Positions 21,001 to 30,560 of a stretch of DNA of 64,000 bases are shown one piece after another. Both the position numbers and the translations under genes were made by a program. A model generated the notes under the pieces. It was given only the letters and a program-made list of their open reading frames with translations. It searched no databases and had not been told where the DNA came from. Numbering within the stretch: the stretch's first letter is position 1; every line of letters begins with the position of its first letter. Origin of the DNA: Scolanthus callimorphus (lineage: Eukaryota; Cnidaria; Anthozoa; Actiniaria; Edwardsiidae); NCBI GenBank assembly GCA_033964015.1, contig CM066924.1, positions 23,618,280-23,682,279 of the forward strand, in the 5' to 3' direction.

Positions 21001-24000
21001 ACCCTAACTGGGTAGGCGCATGGTGGCTCGGTCCGTTTTTTTGTAGCTTCCTCCTGATTATTAGCGGCGTCTTCCTGTTGGGTTTTCCACGTCATCTTCC
21101 TGGCGCAGGTAAGTCATCTATTCCGGGCTCGGCCAAAAGGGTAAATGTCCAGGGTTCACGCAGGGTTGGGGGGAAAAGGCTATAGGTCACAGAGTTCATG
21201 CATGCCTCGCTCGGAAAACAGGGTACAGGTTTTCAGTTCACGCAGGGTTGGGGGAAAAGGGTACATGTCACAGAGTTAAGGCATGGTCGGGGGTCAGGTC
21301 ACAGAGCTCACGTAGGGCTCGAAAAATAGAGTTAAGGTCACAGAGTTCACGCAGGGCTCGGAAAACAGGGTACAGGTCACAGTTGACGCAGAGTTAGGGG
21401 TAAGGGTACAGATCACAGAGTTCACCCAGAGCTCGGAAAACAGGGTACAGGTCACAGAGTTCTCGCAGAGGTCGGAAAACAGGGTAGAGGTCACAGTTCA
21501 CGCAGGGTTAGGGGAAAAAGGTACAGGTTACAGAGTTCACCCAGGGCTCAGAAAATAGGGTACAGGTCACAAAGTTTACACAGGGTTGGGGGAAAGGGTT
21601 GAGGTAACAGAGTTCACGCAGGGCTCGGAAAAACGGATACAGGACACAGAGTTCATGCAGAAAACTTTGGTAGTATAGGGTTAAATAAGTAACCAATCGG
21701 CCAGGTTAAGGTTGTTAAAAGTTCACCTTTACGTCCCAGAGTGCATGTTTGAAAACCCAAGACAGACGCCGCCATGTAGATTTCGCCCTGGTCTTATTGT
21801 CCGGGCGTTCGACGCCCATCACTGGATTTGTTTAATATGTGCCCAACATCTTCTCTGTTAGTTTTATACGCGCCAATTTGTCGTGAAGTCACATTATTCA
21901 TTATTCTTTGCTCATTTGATTTCAGACATCATTCGTCAAAACGCTATCAAGAGTGGCCATATTAGGAAGCAAGATAACAAACTAAAAGGAAGTCTCAAGG
22001 ATATCTTACCCGCCACCAAGTCGTTATTGACGAATGGAACATACATCTTCCAGAACCTTGGCACTACTACAAGGTGAGCGTTTAAAGTGCCACTATTATC
22101 AAAAATTAGAGTCTCCAATCTTTGCCAATTCTCCATATGTTAGGCAGCTTTGCAAAACTAGAACAATGCCGTTTCCGTTTTTTGATAGCTCCTTTCGTTC
22201 AAAAGTTATTCAGGTAAGAACTATATGCAAATTAGCATGGGTGATGACGTCACACTCTCAACTTGATCAATGCCTAAATACTAAAAAGAGGTATATCTCT
22301 ATACCTCTTGAAGTAAGAGTGCTCAAACTTGGCAGAATGAATACTTGACTTGACCAGAGTGATGTGACTCATCAATCAGGGTTGCCATGGCAACCTCCTG
22401 GTTCCCAGGCTCCCCAGACGATTTTAGGATTTCCCGATTTTTCCCGCCCAGATTTCAGAATTTACCAATTTGCTTGTTACTAAAAGCGAGCTACTACTAA
22501 ATAAGATAAGTAGGCATGGCAATGTAGGTTACAATTGATTTCTTCAAAAGATATATCCTCATCTAGAATTTTGGATAGGGGTGGTCTGGAGCAAAGGCTG
22601 TTGCCATGGCAATCAATTAAGGTAAACAAAATTATCAGGAAGAGTGATTTCAATAACCGTGGCAAATTTGATAGGATTTGATGCAAATCCAACAAAAATA
22701 TAGACCATCAAATAATTCACCACTTTGTTTGTTAAGAGTGTGACGTCATCAAGTCACACTTTGGAGCAATGGTGGCCAAATTTCAAACTCTAATATCTTC
22801 GGAACCAAAAAAGATTTATGAAAACGGAAAGAAGCATATTTCTTCTGAGCCTCAGCTCTTTCAAATAAGGCATAAAGTAAATAATTTTCAAACTTGATAA
22901 TAGTGGCACTTTAAAGGGGCGTTTAAAGGACGGTTGTTTACATATTTAATGAGTATGCTATTATTGCATTCGACGAAGGAGAACGCCTACTAATCGTGTC
23001 GTTTTCGCTGGATGCTGGGTGCTTTGAGCGATTTTCGGTCGGCCCAGCCTCGACTTGATGTTTAACCACAGGTAAACCGGATCGATCCGATCGGTTCAGC
23101 CTCGACACCATGCTGAGACTTGCTGGTGCTTAACCACAGGTAGACCGGATAGGGTAAATTCTCGTCGCGCGTACGCTAAAAATATTGCAGGCTCATATTG
23201 TATCCGAAGTGCTTGGCTTCACTCGGATTTAGACGGAGATTTTCGGATATTGGGCATGTTTTTGTCCAAGGTAAGCGTATCTTTAGCTATTCATTCGACA
23301 TTCAGCTGTCAAATATGTTTGGCACTATTTACTATCAGAACATCAGTAGATTGTGTAGCCGTGTCATAATTTCTACGAACTGAAAAGCCTGACCACCAAT
23401 CTCTTCTGCCAAAAATATGTTTTACGACTTGCGGTCCTAACGCACAATTGATAACAATCTCTCGTCGAATGCACTTTACTAATCTTTGATTACTTCTAGT
23501 TTAGTGTTATAAAGAGGAACTGCAACTTGCATTATATAGGCAATTTTACTCAAGATTTTATAGCTTTCGCTTTTAAATTTCCAAATTCTGTTCAGCCTGG
23601 TAAGAAATCAAAAATGCCATATCGTAGTCCAATTCCATCGGCTCGATAACACACGAAAATGCGAAAATTATTTGGAAGCTCTGTAAGTATCTTTCCTCAT
23701 ATCTCAGGGAATATAGCAAGGAAATTCACCAAAACATGCAGATGCTCGAGCATCACTCTGTTTGTCGCCATTTTTCGTTCTCTGCCAAAGGGCCTGGGTC
23801 AAATAGAAAAAAACACAGGCAGCCCACGCATGTTCCTAAATAGCGACAGCACTTTGTTGATATCCTTTTTATTTGAGAGTTACTTTTTCACAAATTGTTT
23901 GTTAAGGTGTCCTTAGCGAGCCAGTGACTCAAGCATATTTTGGCTTTCATGAACTAGAATAATTACATGTTTTATCGGCCACTTATTTTCCATGAACTAG

Positions 24001-27000
24001 ACAAGGTGGACAATCTTTTTTACACGCTTCTACTGAATTTCGAGCTGCCCTTAATATATACTGCCCGTGTGCTGTCGGCGAAAGTTATCGGAAACGATAA
24101 ATCAGCGCAAACTTATTAATGCATCTTCTTGTTGTCCTCTAGTACCATGGTAGGGTTTGGAATCGGTCCTTTCTTCTATAAACTCCTCAGTGGACGCTAC
24201 GGACTAATGCCTCTTCATGCTGGACTTGCGATAGCTGTGCTACTTCTGCCGGGAGCCGCCATGGGACTCGGTCTAGGTAAATATGTCGTGGAATTCATGC
24301 TGGAGCGGACGATTCCCACTATAAGCGCGCGCTCTTCTTTATTCAGAAATGCCCAAGCCATGTCACACAACTACCAGAATGCAGCGCGCCCTTTTTTAAC
24401 AGGTCGTCCGACAAATTTCCCATATCTACCGACATGCAGCGCGCGCGTGCATTATAGCTATATATATTTTTTCTCTTTACAAAAAAAAAAGGAATGAGGA
24501 AACATTTGAACAAATATTTCCTGTAGTTGTGTACACATTCTAGCGACAAGCCTATCTTTCCTATTTTCCTAGGGACTCTTGTTGTGAAAAAGCTTGGAAT
24601 CAAACGCTCTTGTCGCCGGGCCGCCAAAGTGACTTTCTTTCTACAACTCCTCGCCTTCTGGGGATCCGTCACTTTCTTGATTCCCGGATGTACGTATTCT
24701 GACTTTGCCGGCGTGGACGTGCCTTACAATGAGTGAGTTTTGGGATACCTGTGGTTTATTATGAGACCTCTAATGAGCAGATATAATTCGTATGACTACT
24801 CAAATGTTACCGCGCGTCGCGTGCGACATTTCTGTTCTTTTTACACGTCAAACAAACATCTAGAAAAGGGTATTTTCAGCGGTGCATCGCGGCCCACGTT
24901 TTCAAAAACATCAAATTATGTTTTGACTTTGTTTTTCCGTCAATCAAACTAGCTGAGTCCCTTGCCACTCTTGCTCTGTTTCGCATAGTGCAGTCAACGT
25001 CTCGACGGAAAGCCAGGCGACTGCACTAGGCGAAACAGGGCGTTAATCTGATTGGCTCATAAGATTTGACTGGCGGAACAGCAAAGCTAGAAGGCATCGC
25101 GGGTCGCGATGCAATGATTTTAGCTGTAAGTGACCAGCCCGTCCGATCCATAAAAGCGACTTGGCTGCGCGCATAGTGAATGACATATCGTTATGTGACA
25201 TACAAAGTTGCAAAACCTTCACATGCAATTGAACTATTTCTTTCAGAACACTAGACGGGAAGAGTTTATCAGTACAGAGCACATGTAACTCGAATTGTCA
25301 GTGCTCCACCTCGCAATTCAATCCTGTCTGTGGGCCAGGAAACATCAATTATTTTTCGCCCTGCCATGCGGGATGTCCCGCACCGCCTCGAGGGACAAGG
25401 CAAATGTCAATGGAAGAGGTAAATTTGGAAAATGGCGCCTTAATATGCATTTGGTGTGGAAATGTGGAGCGGCACAATTCAATTCAATTCAATTTATTTA
25501 TACATGAAAAAAAAAACCCATAAAACATGAAGAATAAAGAAATAAAGGAGGAGAGAACTTATTTTTTGGTGTGTGTTTGAGCAGTATTGCTTTCGAGTTG
25601 AGCACTGCTTACGGTGGAAAAAAAGATGAGAATTCCCCTTTGGGGGCCTTCTGTTCTGCGACGCATTCCCGTTTCTGCTATAGATTTATTGGTCGCACAT
25701 ACTAATCTCAGTCATTACGTTACATTACAGACGCACCATAATTGCTCCTGTATCATCCAAGTGCCGGTGAATGCGTCTCTCCCTGTTCTACAGCAGACGC
25801 AAGTATCTGAAGGCATGTGCCCCACCAAATGCCCCATCTACAGCATCGTTTTGTTCTGCGCTGCTGCGATCATAATCGTCATCATGGGATTCTCGAATGC
25901 GATTCCCAGCAAGATTGTGACACTGAGGTGAGAGAGCGCTAATAAAACAAACCTTTCAGCCCATAAGAGATGTGATTTGAAGAGATGTGGCTCGAAAAAA
26001 AAAACAAGAGAAGGATTACGCTTGGTTAAAAAAAGGCTAGTAGCTGGCGCAGTGCGGTTATTCACGGGCTTCTGAAGCTGACTTCTGAAGAATCCGGAGC
26101 AGCCAAACTTTAGTCGGCAAAAGTAAAGACGTGATAAAAGCTGTGTTCCGTCGATATTGCGCGTTTTTCATCTCGTGCTACAACTTGTCACGCAGCAAAA
26201 ACAGTTGTATCAAGTTATAAAAATATGTTGCGCGAAGTAGAGCGCGGGTCTACTTGCTTTTCTTTTAGCCACAAATTCTGGCTTTGTTGCTCGTTTTTCA
26301 TCTAACACACAACTTGTCGCGCGGAAATGTTGCGCGACAAGTTGAGGGATTTTGTGCCTCGTATTTTCCCGGCTTTACACCAGTATCGTTTCGCGCTGGG
26401 AATTTTCAAAACATGATTTGATTGTTTTTTCTGTTCTGCCAGTCAAACCATCTAAGCCAATCAGGTTCTTGCCCTGTTTCGCCTTGCGCAGCCGACTGGG
26501 TTTCGTCGCGACAGAAAGGCAGGCGACTGCACTGGACGAAACAGGGCAAGAACCTGATTCGCTGGCAGGTCAGAAAAAAAATCACAACACATGATAGGCT
26601 GCGCGAAACAACAACATTAAATGAATAATCATTATCATTTACCACCGTCATTTTGCCGAAGTATGTTCTCTGTTCTTTTCTCTGCAGGTCGGTACCAGAT
26701 AACCAACGCGCGTACGGCCTTGGCATCCAGTTCGTATTTATGCGCACCCTCGGAGCTCTGCCCGGACCCGTGATTATTGGAACTATTATTGATAACTCCT
26801 GCACACTGTGGAAGACAAAATGCGGCAGGACGGCGAGCTGTTTGAATTACGACTACAACAAGCTAGGATACATCATCACCGCCTATGGGTTCCCGCCGCA
26901 ACGTGAGTATCCAAACGTTTGTATCTAGAAATACCGGAGCTTCATATTCATGCCCCCCAAAATAACAGATTGGAAATTCCTCTTGCTTTCCTGGTTTCCC

Positions 27001-27688
27001 CTTACCTCCCAACAAGAGAAAAAGATGAGGCGAGGAGCCTGGCACGCGAGGAGGAAATGCGCTTTGCTGTGTGTCTTTTCTTAAAGAAACACGCGCGAAT
27101 ATACGTATGTGGAAACACGCACGAATGTACGTAGTGCTATAGTTTAAGAATCAATTTTTAGAGATCCGTGACGTGATCTCGCTCCTCCTCGCTCCCCTTC
27201 GCTCCTCCTCGCTCCTCGATCTGACCCCGCGGGGGAGGTGTTAGCAACTGACGATGCGCATGCGTATGCTTTAACATTATTTGAATGTTGTGTTATTTAG
27301 CCAAATACGTTTTTCGAAAGCGAGAAAAAAACATTTGTTGTACGCATGCGCGTCGTTCAGCTAATCAGCGAAATGGCTACCACCTTCGCGGCCACCAGAG
27401 CCTCGCCCGCTCTGGGTACGAGAATAAAGTTCGCGCATCTTGCTGATTTAATTCTTTTTCTTTCTTTCGTCCCCAGTCCTCTCGTTGCTGTTCTATTTCC
27501 TGTCGTTCTACTTTAGCAAGGATGCGGATCCGGACGCTACCTTGTCCCAGTCCCACGCTACCGAAGCCATGTTGGACAGGCAGCACATACTGGAAGATGA
27601 CGAGGCTGATGAAACCACTGATCAGAACAAGAACCAGCGCGGGCGCGAAGAGGTTGAAGTGGATGAAGATGGACATACAATTGTTTAG
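14994..27688 (+). CDS. Organic anion transporting polypeptide, SLCO4A-like, 12 coding exons
   Basis: Sodium-independent plasma-membrane transporter of bulky organic anions (major facilitator superfamily, 12 membrane segments). Exons: 14994-15073, 16573-16685, 17499-17753, 19371-19668, 20973-21108, 21926-22073, 24143-24276, 24573-24732, 25247-25418, 25731-25927, 26688-26902, 27477-27688. All junctions are GT/AG with matching phases. Exon 4 lacks one base, and with that allowed for the protein is about 706 residues, normal for the family. Diagnostic features: SPRWFLFFLC and FLQGM in the first membrane segment (SLCO4-like), LEKRFHL, LTPEHPNWVGAWWLG (the OATP signature before segment 6), a Kazal-like cysteine cluster (NCQCSTSQFNPVCG ... 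SPCHAGCP) in the large loop between segments 9 and 10, and RAYGLGIQF before segment 11. The acidic C-tail ends DGHTIV, a possible PDZ ligand. Subfamily placement is from recalled similarity only. Confidence 0.88.
16573..16685 (+). CDS. SLCO exon 2 (first membrane segment)
   Basis: Acceptor GTGTACCAG, then DNKACSWGWRGFKPF and SPRWFLFFLCCFSFLQ, donor CAAG|GTATGA. It matches the OATP start (CGWG...P...SPRW.LF...FLQG). Confidence 0.85.
16818..17392. mobile_element. Foldback element in SLCO intron 2
   Basis: Outer arms share TAGGCCTACTCTCGGACC / GGTCCCAAAGTAGGCCT and GCGAGATAAGGCGAGATAAG-type pieces. Inner arms AGACCTTTTTCCAAAATGGC and its inverse lie at about 16,895 and 17,275. The centre is a perfect hairpin (17,071-17,113: TTTGTATGACTGGGGGTATG arms, ACG loop). 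Confidence 0.7.
17499..17753 (+). CDS. SLCO exon 3 (membrane segments 1-3)
   Basis: The acceptor ATGTCCTCAG|GA restores the FLQ|GMGVNTLVAVSLPTLEKRF junction expected for SLCO4. It is preferred over the upstream ATTATAG acceptor, whose phase is wrong. It contains FGSYGHKTKWLG (family motif after segment 2). Donor GGAG|GTCAGT. Confidence 0.88.
18105..18325. repeat. Inverted repeat ending in CTCGTACCCAGAGCTC
   Basis: Left end TTCTCGTACCCAGAGCTCCC is mirrored by GGGAGCTCTGGGTAAGAG at about 18,305-18,321. CGCATGCG-type motifs lie inside. A related end (GCTCTGGGTACGAGAAT) occurs at 27,410-27,426. Within SLCO intron 3. Confidence 0.55.
18521..19323. repeat. Minisatellite in SLCO intron 3
   Basis: About 20 imperfect tandem units of roughly 30-37 bp based on TTTCGTTTTTCAATCCTCGC plus CCTCTCCCCTCCCC. 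A short stretch at about 19,092-19,168 is inverted (GAGGATTGAAAAACGAAAGG). Length varies mostly in the C-rich part. Long apparent reading frames here are artefacts of the repeat. Confidence 0.9.
19371..19668 (+). CDS. SLCO exon 4 with a one-base frameshift
   Basis: The first frame reads ESYGRSPYCVV ... LLSGAATTPLHTLGPAWLDENVAPQSVAVYLA. After about 19,580-19,588 the homologous reading switches to the next frame: YMSVFLGPGLGSMIGGQLLM...DVKV, up to the donor GTG|GTGAGT. As read, the frame would stop at 19,625. One missing base explains the shift. It may be a sequencing or assembly error or a real disabling mutation. Confidence 0.85.
19772..20560. mobile_element. Composite palindromic insertion in SLCO intron 4
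   Basis: Two hairpins, centred near 19,918 and 20,405 (each TCCAATTAAGAAAAAAATGG ... CCATTTTTTTCTTAATTGGA), are themselves inverted copies about a centre near 20,165. The outer flanks (TGTCAGCCACTCCTTTGTTA at 19,784; ACAGAGTTTCAG near 20,517) match a continuous sequence at 33,230-33,365 (reverse strand), so the palindrome seems to have inserted into an older repeat. Confidence 0.7.
20973..21108 (+). CDS. SLCO exon 5 (OATP signature)
   Basis: Encodes PPNTMLTPEHPNWVGAWWLG followed by a hydrophobic segment and GFPRHLPGA. WVGAWW with the following G is the superfamily signature. Acceptor CTTTGTAG, donor GCAG|GTAAGT. Confidence 0.92.
21150..21665. repeat. Degenerate tandem repeat in SLCO intron 5
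   Basis: Roughly 13 imperfect units of about 35-45 bp with the consensus pieces CACAGAGTTCACGCAGGG, CTCGGAAAACAGGGTACAGG and GGTTGGGGGAAAAGG. Apparent peptides on both strands are repeat artefacts. Confidence 0.8.
21926..22073 (+). CDS. SLCO exon 6 (central cytoplasmic loop)
   Basis: DIIRQNAIKSGHIRKQDNKL then GSLKDILPATKSLLTNGTYIFQNLGTTT. This is the basic intracellular loop before segment 7. Acceptor TTGATTTCAG, donor ACAAG|GTGAGC. Confidence 0.88.
22080..22913. mobile_element. ~830-bp inverted-repeat element in SLCO intron 6
   Basis: Termini TTTAAAGTGCCACTATTATC and GATAATAGTGGCACTTTAAA. Subterminal arms show weaker inverted similarity, including TGACGTCACACTC near 22,245 and its inverse near 22,740. 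It begins only six bases after the exon 6 donor (22,074), close enough to affect splicing. No transposase. Confidence 0.75.
22914..24142. other. Remainder of SLCO intron 6
   Basis: Contains two CTTAACCACAGGTAGACCGGAT-like direct pieces near 23,060 and 23,130. Otherwise unique-looking AT-rich intron with no exon recognised. Confidence 0.4.
24143..24276 (+). CDS. SLCO exon 7 (membrane segments 7-8)
   Basis: Encodes STMVGFGIGPFFYKLLSGRYG and LAIAVLLLPGAAMGLGLG. Acceptor TCCTCTAG, donor CTAG|GTAAAT. The glycine-rich PGAAMGLGLG corresponds to the PGGGGGTFLGG region of vertebrate OATPs. Confidence 0.88.
24573..24732 (+). CDS. SLCO exon 8 (membrane segment 9)
   Basis: G(split)TLVVKKLGIKRSCRRAAKV, then a hydrophobic stretch and FLIPGCTYSDFAGVDVPYNE. 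Acceptor TTTTCCTAG, donor AATGA|GTGAGT. Confidence 0.88.
24890..25120. repeat. Foldback element in SLCO intron 8
   Basis: Left GTGCATCGCGG ... GCCCTGTTTCGC-type arm and right GCGAAACAGGGC ... CATCGCGGGTCGCGATG arm, with TGCAGTC/GACTGCA at the centre. The same family occurs at 26,400-26,600. Ends about 125 bp before the exon 9 acceptor. Confidence 0.6.
25247..25418 (+). CDS. SLCO exon 9 (Kazal-like loop)
   Basis: E(split)TLDGKSLSVQSTCNSNCQC...FNPVCGPGNINYFSPCHAGCP. The cysteine spacing is that of the Kazal-like extracellular domain of OATPs. Acceptor TTTCTTTCAG, donor AAGAG|GTAAAT. Confidence 0.9.
25470..25545. repeat. ATTCA microsatellite and A-rich tail
   Basis: CAATTCAATTCAATTCAATT followed by A-rich DNA with AATAAAG motifs, resembling the 3' tail of a retroelement. 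In SLCO intron 9. Confidence 0.5.
25731..25927 (+). CDS. SLCO exon 10 (loop end and membrane segment 10)
   Basis: Continues the cysteine loop (THHNCSCI, MCPTKCP), then a hydrophobic helix (IVLFCAAAIIIVIMGFSNA) and IPSKIVTLR. Acceptor CATTACAG, donor TGAG|GTGAGA. Confidence 0.9.
26400..26600. repeat. Foldback element in SLCO intron 10
   Basis: Arms AATCAGGTTCTTGCCCTGTT and AACAGGGCAAGAACCTGATT around a CGCGACAGAAAGGC centre, with TGCCAGTCAAACC / GGCAGGTCAG further out. Related to 24,890-25,120. An adjacent ACAACTTGTCGCGC repeat pair (about 26,175-26,345) flanks it. Confidence 0.65.
26688..26902 (+). CDS. SLCO exon 11 (membrane segment 11)
   Basis: SVPDNQRAYGLGIQFVFMRT, then LPGPVIIGTIIDNSC and a C...C loop (CTLWKTKCGRTASC). 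Strong family match. Acceptor CTCTGCAG, donor CAAC|GTGAGT. Confidence 0.92.
27165..27435. repeat. Repeat-derived end of SLCO intron 11
   Basis: A GCTCCTCCTCGCTCC-type tandem stretch (about 27,181-27,218), GCGCATGCG motifs, and GCTCTGGGTACGAGAAT, the inverse of the 18,105 element end. Stops about 40 bp before the exon 12 acceptor. Confidence 0.5.
27477..27688 (+). CDS. SLCO exon 12 (membrane segment 12 and C-tail)
   Basis: LLSLLFYFLSFYFSKDADPD, then an acidic, charged tail ending DEDGHTIV and TAG. The last four residues, HTIV, fit a class I PDZ ligand (X-S/T-X-hydrophobic). Acceptor CGTCCCCAG. Confidence 0.85.
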
Positions 27689-27737
27689 TTGACTGTTGAC
27701 CCCCCTCACCCTATCGAGGAACTCCAAATTTTCAAAA

Positions 27738-27890
27738 ATTGCTCTACCCCTGTTGAAATTCCAGGCACCTGCACAAACGCTGTGGAAATTCCACATTCTC
27801 CTGTCACCCCTGTGGAAATTCCAAAGTTCCAACCCCCCACCTGCCCCTGTGGAAACACAACGACCCCTGTGGAAATTCCAGGTTCCTCGA
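27738..27890. promoter_or_regulatory. Cluster of TGGAAATTCCA palindromes in the SLCO 3' region
   Basis: CCTGTGGAAATTCCA or close variants occur about five times (near 27,749, 27,781, 27,809, 27,848 and 27,867). The core GGAAATTCC resembles NF-kB/Rel half-site palindromes. It could equally be a simple tandem repeat inside the 3' UTR. Spacing is irregular (28-39 bp). Confidence 0.35.
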
Positions 27891-27907
27891 TAGGGGGTAA
27901 CGGATGT

Positions 27908-27913
27908 AATAAA
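27908..27913 (+). terminator. Polyadenylation signal AATAAA for SLCO
   Basis: First AATAAA after the SLCO stop, 220 bp downstream. It would place the TGGAAATTCCA cluster inside the mature 3' UTR. Confidence 0.5.
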
Positions 27914-29365
27914 TGGAACAGCCCAATAACAGCGTACTTGCAAACATGCATTAATTTTTCCCAGAATTTAATGCTCTCTCCATGCGTCCTCTGTGAGGAA
28001 ATCGAATCGTGACGTGTTCTTGGATTTTTAAAGTAAGGAGTAATTGGGACATGATTTGGTAGGCTGGTTCCTACCACAACCACACAAGTGACTGGGTCCA
28101 TATGCCGCTATTTTCGTTAAGACAGTCGGTCACTGCAGTAGTATAGAAATTGTGCTATTTTTAGCACATATACCTACAATGATTCCGATCAACACCTTAA
28201 AAAATGAAATTATATAGGTTAGTCGAACAAAACTAGTGCAGTTTTAATGTAAGCACGTGTAGTTTAAATGTAAGCACGTGTAGTTTAAATGTAAGGACTT
28301 TCACGGACGCGTGTAGTACTGACTGACTTTGCCAAACAAGGGACTACAAGCCCCGGGGGACAAGCACATTTGTGGGAAAGTGTGATTCTATAAATAGCAT
28401 CAATTCTACTAACTGCGATGGCAACTAAGCATAAACGCGACATCACCCCATATTCAAATGGGCATCTTGATATCAGTCTCTTACGCTCTTGAGTTTTTGA
28501 AATACTGTATCAGTAGGTTAATTTATTTATACGTTTGTAGATGTCTCTACATTGCATGCACGCAGTTCTCTCAGCCTAGATCTTTTATAAGTGTAAATGT
28601 AAAAATGTTTTTTTACTTTTTAGAAGTTTTGTAGTATATACGAATGTTAGTTTTAGTCGGTTCCCTAATAAATGCAATAAAGAACACATTTTTTCCAAAA
28701 CCACAATGACCGTAGAGCCTGTCGGGATGATTTCCGCAAAGGCCTGGTACGAGTAGAGGTGAGAGAACCAAAATGGCGGCAAACACAAAGTTGGAATGCT
28801 GTTGAAACAACAAGAAACAAGCTGTTAATGCATGAAATGTCGGCCTGAATATGCCCTGGAAAAAAGCTAGAGGTGAGCGTTAACGATAAGAAAGGAAATG
28901 GCACGGTCTAAGTTGATTTTATAATGAGAAAGTGCCAATTTTTGGCGGGGCTTTCTGCATGGCTTTCGATTTGTTTGCTCAAGCGAGGCTTCGTCGTCTC
29001 GGCCGCGTGTTCAAATTTCAAAGGGAGGCTTGATACTCGCATTTAACTGCAAACTCCTAATCACATTTATTTTGTAAGTTTATTATTTTCTGTGTATTAC
29101 TTACAAACCGGTAGATATCGCAATACCTAGTTTTTTTTACTTTTCAATTTCGGTTTTTGCGCGCTTTAGCACGCGCTAGCAAAAGTTTTCCTGGTTCTGT
29201 GTTTTGAAGTGGTTACTTTTGCGAAGATGAAAAACACAAGAAAACACTAAAAGTAAAAGCAATTGCATGTAGATAAAAAATAGCCATTGCTCGCAGGGAA
29301 AACTCAAGTAACGGCCGACTAGCGATTTGTGTCCTTTACGGAGATCAGGATCTGTCTGATATGAG
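27914..29365. other. Intergenic DNA, no gene recognised
   Basis: Contains a 22-bp tandem (TGTAAGCACGTGTAGTTTAA, about 2.5 copies, 28,247-28,300). Otherwise AT-rich sequence without a convincing exon. Confidence 0.4.
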
Positions 29366-29690
29366 GGGTGCTTACCATTGGTCAAGGAGAACCGGTTGGT
29401 TTGATCAGCGTCCAATGGTACAAAATATTCCGGTTGCGATGAAATACCAAGTGGAATGGCGCTTACCATTCGCTTATTCGCATTTCGGTTCGGATCAGCT
29501 ACCTTATTTGGTCATAAAACCGATTGGAGTGCCAATGGTACAAACCATTCCGATCGGTTCGTTCCAACTGGAATGGCGAGACAACCTCTGAAGCTGAACC
29601 TCTCGTACCAACCGAAATGACCGAAACATCTACTGCACCATTGGAATCCCAACCGAAATTACGGTTTTTCGTGACCAATGGTAAGCACCC
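29366..29690. mobile_element. 325-bp MITE with GGGTGCTTACCATTGGTCA termini and GAG target duplication
   Basis: Exact inverted ends GGGTGCTTACCATTGGTCA and TGACCAATGGTAAGCACCC, flanked by GAG at 29,363-29,365 and 29,691-29,693. The interior repeats CCAATGGTACAAA-like pieces. No coding potential. Confidence 0.75.
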
Positions 29691-29950
29691 GAGGTGTGTG
29701 GATCTTGGGAGTTTCTAAAGGGGGGAGCCGGAAGTTACACATGTTGAGAAACTCCAAAACATTGTAGATACAATTTCATAGATAGCTAGTTTGATACAAT
29801 TAAAAAATAGCTTACGCTAATATAGAAGGCTAGTAAAATACATCAATAAATAATAAATAAATAATATAAATTAAATGTTGGCTTTATAGCCACTTGAGAT
29901 GTGATGGTACTTTAAGATTTGGGGTGGTCTCTGCAGCAGCAGCCTTAATT

Positions 29951-30332
29951 AAAGGGACATGGTCACCGAAAACATCAAAAATATAATATCACAAATAATA
30001 AAAATAACAAGTCAAATTTGTAAAGAATGCTTTCAACTTGACACGGTGAAAATTTGAGGTCATTTCGATGTAGGATTGCAAAGATATTTGCGGATTGTAA
30101 TTACAGCTTACATGAGAAAATCCGACTCTTTTGAAATCGGTTTACCTCAATCTTTTTTCAAACATACTAATTTTGCCATCTTAATTCGCTCATATCTCAG
30201 CAATCGTTCATCGTAATCCACTTAAATTTTCCATACTTCTTTCTTTAAACTGACTCTTTCAATTTCAGAGAATATTTTTGTATTTTGTGACAATAATTAT
30301 TTTAGTGTTTTCTAGGTGACCATGTCCCTTTA
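29951..30332. mobile_element. ~380-bp MITE with AAAGGGACATGGTCACC termini
   Basis: AAAGGGACATGGTCACC at the left and GGTGACCATGTCCCTTT at the right, with further inverted similarity for about 12 bp (AAAACA/TGTTTT). TTAA lies at both junctions but overlaps the ends, so the duplication length is unclear. Confidence 0.75.
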
Positions 30333-30560
30333 AGCATTAGAGCACAACTTTCTATGACTTTATCGGCGCAATAGAGCATGCGATTCGAGTGTCTCTCCCA
30401 ACATCACAAGTGCTCTGTTTGCTGATAAAGTCATAGAAAGTTGTGCTCTAATGCTTTTATGATACAATGGGGAAGAACCATTGATTGCTGCTTTATCGGT
30501 GAAATACTGGTAGAGCATAGATTTGGACCAATCAGAGTGCGTGTTATATCATAGCTATAT
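30333..30560. repeat. Foldback element with GAGCACAACTTTCTATGAC arms
   Basis: AAGCATTAGAGCACAACTTT ... GACTTTATC at 30,333-30,363 is inverted at about 30,426-30,456. The 3' portion (TTTATCGGTGAAAT ... TTTGGACCAATCAGAG) matches, inverted, the ends of the duplicated segments at 5190-5245 and 12,500-12,562. Confidence 0.65.
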
